Below, piece after piece: positions 15,981 through 23,832 of a DNA stretch of 42,988 nucleotides. The DNA lies in contig JAAYCO010000085.1 of assembly GCA_012729725.1 (NCBI GenBank), positions 1 through 42,988 of the forward strand, given 5' to 3'. Origin of the DNA: Planctomycetota bacterium. GTDB taxonomy: Bacteria > Planctomycetota > Phycisphaerae > SM23-33. The notes beneath the pieces were generated by a model that was not told the origin of the DNA, searched no databases, and saw nothing but the letters and a program-made list of their open reading frames with translations. The stretch's first letter is position 1. Every line of letters starts with the position of its first letter. The position numbers and the translations under genes were made by a program.

Positions 15981-17105
15981 CTATTTCTGCGGCACAAAGC
16001 ACTCTTTAAGCTTATCAATGAAACTCTTGCGCTGAGGAGTTACCTCAACTTCTTCGATCTCGGCGTACTGTTCGAGCAGTTCCCGCTGGCGCTTCGAGAG
16101 TTTGCGAGGAACCTCGATGTTCAACTGCACGTACTGGTCGCCTTTTCTGCCGGTGCGGGTGGAAGGCAGCCCCAGGCCTTTTAACCTAAGCACGTCGCCG
16201 CTCTGGGTTCCGGCGGGAACTTCGATTTCTTCCATTCCCCAAAGCGTTGGAACCTGTATTTTGCCGCCCAATGCCGCCTGCGAGAAGGAAATCGGCGCCT
16301 GGCACACCAGGTCGTCGCCACGGCGCGTCAGCAGGGGATGGGGCTTGATGCGGATGTATACGTGAAGATCGCCTCGAGTTGTTCCGGTGGCGCCAGGTTC
16401 GCCCTCACCTCGCACTCGAACTACCTGGCCTTCCTGCACGCCGGCGGGTATGTGAACCGTCAGAGCGCGTTTCTTCTTCTGCCTGCCCGAGCCGATGCAG
16501 ACCGGGCATCTCTCGCGGACGATCCGGCCCTTGCCCTTGCATGTTGGGCATGGCATCACGCGAACCGACACGCCGAAGAACCCCGGAACCTGCTGCTGAA
16601 CCCTTCCGTATCCGCCGCAGGTTGAGCACTTGTCAGGGCGGGTGCCTGGTTTGGCGCCGCTTCCACCGCAGGTTTCGCAGTAATCCATCCGTTCGAATTC
16701 CAGCGCCTCGTCGTGGCCGCCGGCAACCTGTTCGAGTGTAAGCTTCACCTCGGTTTCAAGATCGAGTCCGTGGTCGCTCATGCCGCCGCCCATGGAACCG
16801 CCGCCGAAGATATCCTCGAACATCGAGAAGATATCTCCGAAACCCATATTTGAGAAATCGTGAACGCCGGCGCCTCGCAGCCCTTCGTGCCCGTAGTGGT
16901 CGTAACGCTGGCGTTTTGCGGGATCGCTGAGAACCTCGTATGCCTCGGCAAGCTCTTTGAACTTGCGTTCGGCGGCCGCCTTGTCGTCGCCCTTAACGTT
17001 GTCCGGGTGGTGCTTGAGCGCGCCCTTGCGATAGGCGCGCTTGATCTCGTCGACGCTCGCCTCGCGGCTTACGCCCAGAACCTCGTAGTAATCCCGTTTT
17101 TCCAT
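15981..17105 (-). CDS. dnaJ: Chaperone DnaJ
   Basis: A 374-residue type I J-protein that stimulates DnaK ATPase and delivers unfolded clients. The J domain (residues 1-70) has HPD at 33-35. A Gly/Phe-rich linker follows ([20 protein letters not shown]). The zinc-binding domain has four CxxCxGxG-type repeats ([32 protein letters not shown]); the last is CxxCIGSG. The C-terminal client-binding domains are complete ([22 protein letters not shown]). The gene is first of dnaJ-grpE-fmdB. The 121-nt upstream region contains AT-rich TATATTAT at 17138-17145, a possible -10. Confidence 0.97.
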   Translation of the reverse strand: MEKRDYYEVLGVSREASVDEIKRAYRKGALKHHPDNVKGDDKAAAERKFKELAEAYEVLSDPAKRQRYDHYGHEGLRGAGVHDFSNMGFGDIFSMFEDIFGGGSMGGGMSDHGLDLETEVKLTLEQVAGGHDEALEFERMDYCETCGGSGAKPGTRPDKCSTCGGYGRVQQQVPGFFGVSVRVMPCPTCKGKGRIVRERCPVCIGSGRQKKKRALTVHIPAGVQEGQVVRVRGEGEPGATGTTRGDLHVYIRIKPHPLLTRRGDDLVCQAPISFSQAALGGKIQVPTLWGMEEIEVPAGTQSGDVLRLKGLGLPSTRTGRKGDQYVQLNIEVPRKLSKRQRELLEQYAEIEEVEVTPQRKSFIDKLKECFVPQK

Positions 17106-17226
17106 CCGTCAGTAGTCCTTCTCACTCACGACAGCGAGATAATATACTCAAGAAAACGTCGTGGTGCAGCCATTTTAGTATTCCCCGCGATGTCTTGCGG
17201 TTCGCCCGCCAAAGGCAACGAAGCGT

Positions 17227-18093
17227 TCAGATTACGCTTCTGAGATAGCCCCTGGTGGCGGCGAACCAGCCGCTGCCCCAGTGTCTCAGTCCGTGCAGAA
17301 GCAACGCCGCCATTGCCAGTGGGGTCAGGCGGCAATAGTTCTGCTCGATGAAATTCACTGCCGCCGCGGGGTGATCGCGCAGCGGAACCCACTCGGAGTG
17401 CTCGTGAGCGTCGAGAGCCTTTTCGGCAAGCTGGCGAACATCGATGAACTCCGGCGCGATGGACACGTCAAACACCAGCTCGGGCTGTATTATGTGCTTG
17501 TCTCGAACCAGGCCAAGGCAGTGGATGTCCATGAATTCCGAGACGTTGATCTCCTGCTCGATCTCTCTCTTCATTGCGGCAAACGGATCAACAGGCCGGT
17601 CCTTCGCCGCCTCGATGATCCCGCCGATGGGATGAATTCTTCCCGCGTGGTACAACACCGACTGGCTGCGCATGCCCAGCAGAAGAAAGCCGTCGCCGGT
17701 GCGAATCACGGCCGAGGCGCCCAGCGCATCGGCAAGAACCTCCGATCCGTGCACGTACCTCAAATACGCGTGCGTGAGGTTAGTGCCAAGAAATTCCTTG
17801 AAAGAGACCTCGCCAACGCTCAATTCCAGTGTTGAGTTGCGGTAGCTGGCTGAATTCAGGCGGCACAGCCTGCCGTCAAAGAGCGTCTTGCCGGCCTCCT
17901 GAGCCCTGGCAATCTCTTTCTGCCAGGTCTCTTCGATAAGCCGCTCGACGTTGGGATGCTTCTGCCTGACGGCGGGCGAAGACTCGACGTGAACCTGGGA
18001 CTGGCCGAAACACCCGGCGCAATCCAGGAAGAACGTGCCGCAATCGCACGCGTTGTCTTTGCAGGTACTCGTTTGAACCACATCCTCAAACAT
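17227..18093 (-). CDS. Nudix hydrolase, NUDT22-like, with Cys-rich N-terminus
   Basis: A 288-residue Nudix-fold protein. The Nudix box is split by an insertion: GGIIE at 157-161, then REIEQEINV at 176-184, in place of a contiguous Gx5Ex7REUxEExGU. FKEFLGTNLTHAYLR followed by SAVIRTGDGFLLLGMRS before the box resembles animal NUDT22, a UDP-sugar hydrolase. That parallel is by eye and suggestive only. Residues 11-28 hold five Cys (CKDNACDC, CAGC) that could bind a metal. The start lies 3 nt after the hemB stop codon, so the two are probably translationally linked. Confidence 0.75.
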   Translation of the reverse strand: MFEDVVQTSTCKDNACDCGTFFLDCAGCFGQSQVHVESSPAVRQKHPNVERLIEETWQKEIARAQEAGKTLFDGRLCRLNSASYRNSTLELSVGEVSFKEFLGTNLTHAYLRYVHGSEVLADALGASAVIRTGDGFLLLGMRSQSVLYHAGRIHPIGGIIEAAKDRPVDPFAAMKREIEQEINVSEFMDIHCLGLVRDKHIIQPELVFDVSIAPEFIDVRQLAEKALDAHEHSEWVPLRDHPAAAVNFIEQNYCRLTPLAMAALLLHGLRHWGSGWFAATRGYLRSVI

Positions 18094-18096
18094 CTG

Positions 18097-19080
18097 TTAC
18101 AACCAATCCGCCAGATCCTCGGCAAAATATGTAATGATTACGTCAGCGCCCGCTCGTCGGATGGCATGAATCATTTCCAGGACGACAGCGCGTTCGTCAA
18201 TCCAGCCATTTGCGGCTGCGGCCTTTATGCACGCGTATTCGCCGCTGACGTGGTAAGCAGCCAGCGGCAGGTTCACCACGCCTCGCAAAGCGGCGATTAT
18301 ATCAAGATACGCCCCGGCCGGCTTCACCATGATTATGTCGGCGCCTTCGTCGGCGTCGGCCTGCGCTTCAAGCACCGCCTGGCGAGGCGAGCGATAATCC
18401 ATCTGGTATGTCTTGCGGTCGCCCTGGCGGGGGGCGCTTTGGGCTGCGTCCCGGAACGGGCCATACAACGCGGAGGCGAACTTGGCGGAATAGGCCATGA
18501 CGGCCGTGTCGGTGAATCCCTCGGCGTCCAGCGCCTTGCGAATCGCAGCCACCTGGCCGTCCATCATTGCCGACGGCGCTACGACGTCCGCCCCTGCCCT
18601 GGCCTGAGAAACCGCAATTTTGCCGAGAGACTCGAGAGTTAAATCATTGTCAACAATGAATTTGCCGTTGTTATTCCTGATCGGCCCGCAGTGGCCGTGC
18701 GACGTATATTCGCACAGGCACGCGTCGGTGATGACCAGCATTTCAGGAACCTGAGACTTGATCATGCCCGCCAGCCGCTGCACGGGTGCATCGGCTGACC
18801 ACGCTGCCGAGCCTTGCTCGTCCTTGCCGGCAGGAATGCCGAACAGCAGCACCGCCCGAATGCCCTTGGCGGCCCATCGCTGCACTGTTTCGAGGGCAAG
18901 ATCGCATGAAAACTGATACTGCCCGGGCATGGAGGGAATTTCGTTTCTCACGTCTCGGCCTTCGCATGCAAACAACGGCGCCACAAGGTTTTGCACGCCG
19001 GGCGGGGATTGGGCGATCATGTCCCTCATGGTCTGGTGAGACCTTAGCCGTCGCAGCCGCGATGTCGGAAACGCTGGCAT
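18097..19080 (-). CDS. hemB: Delta-aminolevulinic acid dehydratase (porphobilinogen synthase)
   Basis: A 327-residue enzyme that condenses two 5-aminolevulinate molecules to porphobilinogen, the second committed step to heme, siroheme and cobalamin. The two Schiff-base lysines are K200 (MAYSAKFAS) and K253 (IIMVKPAGAY). The zinc-type active-site cysteines are C121, C123 and C131 (DACLCEYTSHGHCG). The N-terminal RLRRLR motif is conserved in the family and fixes the start at 19080 even though there is no Shine-Dalgarno. Instead TATAAT lies nine bases upstream, so the message should be nearly leaderless. A Nudix gene follows after 3 nt. Confidence 0.97.
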   Translation of the reverse strand: MPAFPTSRLRRLRSHQTMRDMIAQSPPGVQNLVAPLFACEGRDVRNEIPSMPGQYQFSCDLALETVQRWAAKGIRAVLLFGIPAGKDEQGSAAWSADAPVQRLAGMIKSQVPEMLVITDACLCEYTSHGHCGPIRNNNGKFIVDNDLTLESLGKIAVSQARAGADVVAPSAMMDGQVAAIRKALDAEGFTDTAVMAYSAKFASALYGPFRDAAQSAPRQGDRKTYQMDYRSPRQAVLEAQADADEGADIIMVKPAGAYLDIIAALRGVVNLPLAAYHVSGEYACIKAAAANGWIDERAVVLEMIHAIRRAGADVIITYFAEDLADWL

Positions 19081-19089
19081 AGACAGACA

Positions 19090-19095
19090 TTATAC
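19090..19095 (-). promoter_or_regulatory. Consensus -10 box TATAAT of hemB
   Basis: Minus-strand TATAAT is separated from the hemB ATG by nine bases (GTCTGTCTA). The predicted RNA leader is only 2-3 nt. The -35 is weak. Confidence 0.55.
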
Positions 19096-19126
19096 ATTGT
19101 GAATGCCCAGCGCGAAGGGCGCGGGT

Positions 19127-20986
19127 TCAGGTTTCGTCGCGTTTTCGCCGGCTCAGGAGGATTATGTCGCGGAGGTGCTCGCCGGCGGGGGCCTTGAGCC
19201 AGCGGTCGATGAAGTCGTGCTCCTGGACTATGTGGGCGACAGCCATGAGCGCCCGAAGGTGGTAATTCCTCTGGTCGGCGGAGCCGATGAGCACGAAAAC
19301 CACGTTGACGGGTTTGTCCTGCGCGGGAAATCTCACTCCGCTGCGCGAGCGAAGCAGCAACACGTCGAAGATGTTCTCGCCGGGCACAATGACGTGCGGA
19401 ATGGCAAGGCCCGGCTCAACCACCGTGCTTGACTGGTGCTCTCGCTCGACGAACAGCTCGAAGAGCCGCTGCTGCGACATGCCCAGGCGCGGCGACAGAA
19501 CCGACGCCACTTGAGCGAACATGTCATCGGATTCGATTGGGCCTTCGACGTCCAGCACCGCGCAGCCGCGGATGATGTTGTCGAATCGGTCATGGATTAT
19601 GTCATCCCGCTCGATGGCTATCTGTTTGAGGTCTTCGTCAAGGCTGCTGCGGTACATTTCGCGCGAGATCGCCCGCCTTACCAGGTACATCAGCGCGCTT
19701 TCCCGCTCCTGGTGTCGCCTGGCGTACACGAAGTACCACCCGGCTGCTGCAACGGCGAAAGCAGCCGTCGTCATCAGGGGAATTGCCCCCATGTCGGCAA
19801 TGAGAAACACGTACGCGATGATTCCGGCGATCGGCAAATAAGGATGAAGCGGCGCGCGAAACAGCGGGCGGTAGTTCTGCAACTTGCTGCCTCGCATGAT
19901 TATCACCGCCGTGTTCACCAGCACAAACAGCACCAGCATCATGGTGCTGGCCACTTTCACCAGTTCTTCGACGGTCAGGAACGCGATAACCGCCACAATG
20001 AACACGCCTGTCAGCAGAACGCTGCCGATTGGCGTTGAAAACCGTGGAGAAACCCTTGCCAGCGCCGGCGGAAGCTGGCCGTCTTCGCTCATTGCCATCG
20101 GGTGTCGTGACGCAGAGAGAATACCGCCGTTGGCGGTTGTAACGAACGCGATCAGCGAGGCCGAGCCGATAATCGCCGCCCCGAGCGGCCCGAAAATGAT
20201 TCCCGCCGCCGAGGCAAGCGGCGTGAGACTGTGCGAAAGGTCCTCCGGCGCCATGATATTGATGGTGACATACACGGCCAGCACGTACAGCACGGTCACA
20301 ATGACCAATGCCGAGATCATGCCGATGGGGATGCTGCGCCTGGGGTCTCGCACTTCGCCGGCGACATTCGCCACCATGTTCAGTCCGAGGTATGAAATGA
20401 ACACCATTCCGCTGGTGGCGAACACCGACCGTGGTCCGGCGTTGAAGAACCCCGCGAACGGCTGATGCGTCGGCCTTGCCAGGGCGTAACCCGCGATTAT
20501 GTACAGAATCACTGCCGCAAGCAGCAACACCACCAGAATCACCTGAAGCCTGCCGACGGTCTTCACGCTGACGCAGTTTATTGCAACGAATATCGCAGCG
20601 GATCCGATGGCGGTGAGTTTCACGTGCCAGATGCCGACATCCGGCATAATCAGGCTCAGCGATGCTCCTATGCCGATCAGCGCGAAGGCCGCCTTGAGCG
20701 CATCGGCCAGCCAATTCGCCAGGCCGGCGAACGTGCCGACAGGCCCGCCGATGCCGCGTTCGATGAAGAAGTAGTTGCCTCCGCTCTTGGGCATGGCGGT
20801 GGCAAGTTCGGCAAGGCACAGTGACGATGGCACAAAAAGCAGGCCCGCAATGGCGTAAGAGAAGATCACGGCAGGGCCTGCTTGTGCAAAGGCCAGGCCC
20901 GGCAACACGAACAGTCCGGAGCTTATCATGGCGCCGGAGGCGATGCAGAAGATGTCCCAGACTCCGAACTGGCGCTTCAGTGGCAT
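19127..20986 (-). CDS. APC-family amino acid permease fused to a PTS EIIA domain
   Basis: A 619-residue fusion. Residues about 1-430 are an APC-superfamily permease with 12 hydrophobic segments and the family opening GVWDIFCIASGAMISSGLFV; PKSGGNYFFIERGIG is a further hallmark. Residues about 470-619 resemble a fructose/nitrogen-type PTS EIIA domain. They hold GLAIPH, whose H531 corresponds to the phospho-accepting histidine, and end HLRALMAVAHIVQEHDF. The permease part should move amino acids or similar solutes. The EIIA part suggests control by PTS phosphorylation; no EI, HPr or EIIBC is present in the window. It follows the YmdB-like gene by 9 nt, so they are likely co-transcribed. Confidence 0.9.
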   Translation of the reverse strand: MPLKRQFGVWDIFCIASGAMISSGLFVLPGLAFAQAGPAVIFSYAIAGLLFVPSSLCLAELATAMPKSGGNYFFIERGIGGPVGTFAGLANWLADALKAAFALIGIGASLSLIMPDVGIWHVKLTAIGSAAIFVAINCVSVKTVGRLQVILVVLLLAAVILYIIAGYALARPTHQPFAGFFNAGPRSVFATSGMVFISYLGLNMVANVAGEVRDPRRSIPIGMISALVIVTVLYVLAVYVTINIMAPEDLSHSLTPLASAAGIIFGPLGAAIIGSASLIAFVTTANGGILSASRHPMAMSEDGQLPPALARVSPRFSTPIGSVLLTGVFIVAVIAFLTVEELVKVASTMMLVLFVLVNTAVIIMRGSKLQNYRPLFRAPLHPYLPIAGIIAYVFLIADMGAIPLMTTAAFAVAAAGWYFVYARRHQERESALMYLVRRAISREMYRSSLDEDLKQIAIERDDIIHDRFDNIIRGCAVLDVEGPIESDDMFAQVASVLSPRLGMSQQRLFELFVEREHQSSTVVEPGLAIPHVIVPGENIFDVLLLRSRSGVRFPAQDKPVNVVFVLIGSADQRNYHLRALMAVAHIVQEHDFIDRWLKAPAGEHLRDIILLSRRKRDET

Positions 20987-20995
20987 ATGGAGGCG

Positions 20996-21823
20996 CTATT
21001 CCACAACATCGTCATCGCCGGCATGTGGCGCGAGCACGCCCGCTATTTCGATTCTTTCCACCGACTGCGCCCGGCCGGTCTGTTCGTCAATGGTTGCAAG
21101 CAAGGCACTCAGGCGCGGATCTTCAGTGGCCACGTCAAACGGGTAGGGCATGTTGGTGGTCATCGCCGCCAGCACTCGATCCTTGCGTCTGCCAAGCACT
21201 CCATCATAGGGGCCCGTCATGCCCACGTCGCTTATCACAGCGGTGCCGCCGTCCAGGACGCGAGCGTCGGCGGTTGGAATGTGCGTGTGCGTGCCAAACA
21301 CAATGCTGCACCTGCCGTTAAGGTGCCAACCCATGGCGATCTTCTCGCTGGACGCCTCTGCGTGAAAATCAACCACGCGAATGGTCACTTCCGGGGGAAC
21401 CTCGGCGAGCACCTCGTCTATCGCTGCCCATGGCGAATTGTATTGCCCTATGTACAGCTGGCCCAGGACGCAGGCGACGGCAACCTTATGATTGCCGGAC
21501 TTCGTTGGCACGACCGTCCACCGCCTGCCGATTGCCTGGCTGGAAAGATTCGCCGGCCGGACGATGCGGTCCGACCCGATAAGGGCAGCGGTGATTTCCC
21601 GCTTGCGATATACATGGTCGCCCAGGGTAACAACGTCCACGCCATAATGAATGAACTTGCCGAACAACTGCGGCGTCAGGCCGCTGCCGTTGGATGCGTT
21701 CTCGGCGTTGCAAACAACCAGTTCGATCTGGCGCTGCTGAATCAGTTCTCTCAGATGGTCAGCCACCATCCGCCTGCCCGGCTTGCCGACCACGTCTCCG
21801 ATGCACAATATGTTTATGGCCAT
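20996..21823 (-). CDS. YmdB-like metallophosphoesterase (TIGR00282 family)
   Basis: A 275-residue protein matching the YmdB family, whose Bacillus and Deinococcus members hydrolyse 2',3'-cyclic nucleotides or cAMP. It begins MAINILCIGDVVGKPGRR, with D10 as a metal ligand. ENASNGSGLT, VDFHAEASSEKIAMGWHLNG and FGTHTHIPTAD follow in family order. The usual GNHTWD metal/catalytic block reads GDHVYRKREI, so the Asn ligand is an Asp while the His is retained. GGGAG lies before the start. It is first of a pair with the APC-EIIA gene and divergent from waaF. Confidence 0.9.
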   Translation of the reverse strand: MAINILCIGDVVGKPGRRMVADHLRELIQQRQIELVVCNAENASNGSGLTPQLFGKFIHYGVDVVTLGDHVYRKREITAALIGSDRIVRPANLSSQAIGRRWTVVPTKSGNHKVAVACVLGQLYIGQYNSPWAAIDEVLAEVPPEVTIRVVDFHAEASSEKIAMGWHLNGRCSIVFGTHTHIPTADARVLDGGTAVISDVGMTGPYDGVLGRRKDRVLAAMTTNMPYPFDVATEDPRLSALLATIDEQTGRAQSVERIEIAGVLAPHAGDDDVVE

Positions 21824-21937
21824 GTGGCTCCCGCCTTGCTGTCGTCAAAAGCTTACCCGCTCGCGGCGATTTCTGCATGCATTTTGCGGCAGGATCGTGA
21901 TTTAGACAGGCTGCTGTCGCATAAGGGAGGCTTTCTG

Positions 21938-21943
21938 TACAAT
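21938..21943 (+). promoter_or_regulatory. -10 box TACAAT of the waaF operon, probable leaderless start
   Basis: TACAAT followed by six bases (AACCGA) and the waaF ATG at 21950. The GGGAGG at 21924-21929 is too far from the ATG (20 nt) and would lie upstream of the transcription start, so it cannot act as a ribosome-binding site. Confidence 0.5.
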
Positions 21944-21949
21944 AACCGA

Positions 21950-23029
21950 ATGATCCCGCGGCAGTGCAATATCCTTATATGGCTTCCGAATTGGATTGGC
22001 GACGTTGTGATGGCGACGCCGCTTCTGGCTGCGTTGCGCAAGCAGTACGAGCATTCCCTCATCAGGTGCGTGGGCAAGCCGGCGGTCATGAACCTGCTTT
22101 CGGGCGGCCCCCTGACCGAAGGGTTCATCGCCGACGAGACCAGCGGCGGACTCAAGTTGCCTGCAATGCTGAGGTTAAGTCGGCGGATTGCAGAGGGCAA
22201 TTTCGACATCGCCGTCCTGCTGCCAAACAGCTTCAGGTCGGCAGCGATTGCCAGACTTGCCGGCGTCAGGCGAATCGTGGGCTACTCGCGTGACGCAAGG
22301 GGATGGCTCCTGAGCGACAGGTTGTCGCCGAAGAAGAACGACGCCGGCGGGTACATTCCGGTTCCCATGATCGAATACTACAACGCCATCGGCAGAGTTC
22401 TTGGCGCGGATGCGACAGGCATAGGCATGCACCTGCCCCTGAGCGATTCGGATGACAGGCAGGCGGGTCTGGAGCTGGAATCGGCGGGCCATGACCAGTC
22501 CCGGCCGTTGGTCATGCTTAATCCTGGCGCGGCCTTTGGATCAAGCAAACTCTGGCCTGCCGAATCGTTCGCCGCAGTGGGGGACTTGCTGACCCAGCGC
22601 CACGGGGCACAGATTATTGTCAACGCCGCTCCATCAGAGCAGGCAATCGCCGCACGTGTGACGGCAGCAATGAAGTGCAGACCGCTGATGGATTTCTCAA
22701 CACGAACCAACACGCTTGGCCTGCTCAAGGGCCTGTTGGCAAGATGCTCGCTGCTTATAACCAACGACACAGGCGCCCGGCACGTTGGCGTCGCCATGGG
22801 CTCGGCAGTGGTGACCGTGTTCGGCAGCACTGATCCGGCGTGGACCACGCTTGACTATCCGCTTGAACGCATCGTCAGAACCGCTTCGCCATGCGCGCCG
22901 TGCCAGAAGAAGATATGCCGGCTGAGCGGACCGGGGCATCATCAATGCATGCGGTCCATATCGGTTGACGAGGTTCTCTCCGCCGGCGAGGAACTGCTGC
23001 GCCAAGTCGCGGAGGGGCGAAAACAGTGA
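21950..23029 (+). CDS. waaF: Glycosyltransferase family 9, ADP-heptose:LPS heptosyltransferase II-like
   Basis: A 359-residue GT9 enzyme. The N-terminus MIPRQCNILIWLPNWIGDVVMATPLL is the expected heptosyltransferase start (NWIGDVVM motif), which argues against the much longer open frame upstream. NPGAAFGSSKLWP at about 190 and LLITNDTGARHVGVAMG are nucleotide-sugar binding motifs. The C-terminal CAPCQKKICRLSGPGHHQCM block matches heptosyltransferase II. It would add heptose to the lipopolysaccharide inner core on the cytoplasmic face of the inner membrane. The next gene starts within its stop codon (GTGA). Confidence 0.9.
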   Translation: MIPRQCNILIWLPNWIGDVVMATPLLAALRKQYEHSLIRCVGKPAVMNLLSGGPLTEGFIADETSGGLKLPAMLRLSRRIAEGNFDIAVLLPNSFRSAAIARLAGVRRIVGYSRDARGWLLSDRLSPKKNDAGGYIPVPMIEYYNAIGRVLGADATGIGMHLPLSDSDDRQAGLELESAGHDQSRPLVMLNPGAAFGSSKLWPAESFAAVGDLLTQRHGAQIIVNAAPSEQAIAARVTAAMKCRPLMDFSTRTNTLGLLKGLLARCSLLITNDTGARHVGVAMGSAVVTVFGSTDPAWTTLDYPLERIVRTASPCAPCQKKICRLSGPGHHQCMRSISVDEVLSAGEELLRQVAEGRKQ

Positions 23030-23832
23030 TTTGCGAGGATGTCGCCCAGCCGCTGCGATCGTTGCTGATCAAGCATCGCCTTGATTCGCTAGATGGCGCA
23101 TTGGCGTTTGAAGCCGGCAGCGATCTTGACAAGCCCGGACTGGGGCATCGCCGCCGGACGAAGGCACAGTTCACAGACGACGACGGGGGGACGCATGTTT
23201 TCTTCATCAAGCGCTACGGCAAAGAGCGGCTGCGAGACCGGCTCAAGCGCCGGCTCGAAGGCGGCAAGGCATCCGGTCCCGCCGGCATTGAGTACGCCAA
23301 CATAGTCGCCGCTAATAAGTTGGGTGTTACGCGGATGCGGGCGGTGGCGTGGGGTCAGAGCCGAGATGCTGGTTATCTTGTTGTTTCTGCGGTGGCGGGC
23401 GAGGCCCTCAGCCGGCAGGATGACGAGTTCTGGCGGAAGCAGAATCAGGATGCAGCCGCGGCTTCCGTGCTTGGGGGCGAGCTGGCGTCTCTGGCGTGGC
23501 GGCTGCATGAAGGCGGGTATTGCCACCGCGACATGTACGCCTGCCACATCTTCCTGTGCGGCCCGAGCGAGAGCGGAAACGATCTGTCGCTGATCGATCT
23601 TGCCCGCATGTTCCGGCCCCGCTGGCGCAAGCGGCGATGGAGGGTGAAGGATCTCGCCGAGCTTCATTCGTCGCTGCCGACCGAGTGGCTGGCCCGGTAT
23701 TGGGATGGCTTTCTGGACAGATACACGGCATTAAGCGCGGATGACAAGACGAAGCTGGGCAGGGCTGTTGAGCGCAAATCGGCAGGCATAAGAGCGCAAC
23801 TTCTCAGGCGCTGCCGCAGGAGGCAATCTTGA
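23026..23832 (+). CDS. Lipopolysaccharide core kinase (WaaP/InaA-like)
   Basis: A 268-residue protein-kinase-fold sugar kinase. FFIKRYG (K62 as the ATP-site lysine), HEGGYCHRDMYACHIFL (catalytic loop, D169) and LIDLARM (metal-binding D191) place it in the lipopolysaccharide kinase (Kdo/WaaP) family. Such enzymes phosphorylate heptose or Kdo of the core. The GTG start overlaps the waaF stop, and its own stop overlaps the next start, so the four genes from waaF to plsY are translationally chained. This context supports a core-glycolipid role. It is rich in Arg at the C-terminus (RAQLLRRCRRRQS), consistent with binding a membrane surface. Confidence 0.88.
   Translation: MICEDVAQPLRSLLIKHRLDSLDGALAFEAGSDLDKPGLGHRRRTKAQFTDDDGGTHVFFIKRYGKERLRDRLKRRLEGGKASGPAGIEYANIVAANKLGVTRMRAVAWGQSRDAGYLVVSAVAGEALSRQDDEFWRKQNQDAAAASVLGGELASLAWRLHEGGYCHRDMYACHIFLCGPSESGNDLSLIDLARMFRPRWRKRRWRVKDLAELHSSLPTEWLARYWDGFLDRYTALSADDKTKLGRAVERKSAGIRAQLLRRCRRRQS

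Noticed and set aside
17106-17226. Possible CIRCE element in front of dnaJ
   Set aside because: TTAGCACTC-N9-GAGTGCTAA or a near match is not present; only an AT-rich -10-like stretch is seen.
20882-21949. Upstream extension of the waaF frame
   Set aside because: It runs antisense through the YmdB-like gene; the conserved heptosyltransferase N-terminus begins at 21950.
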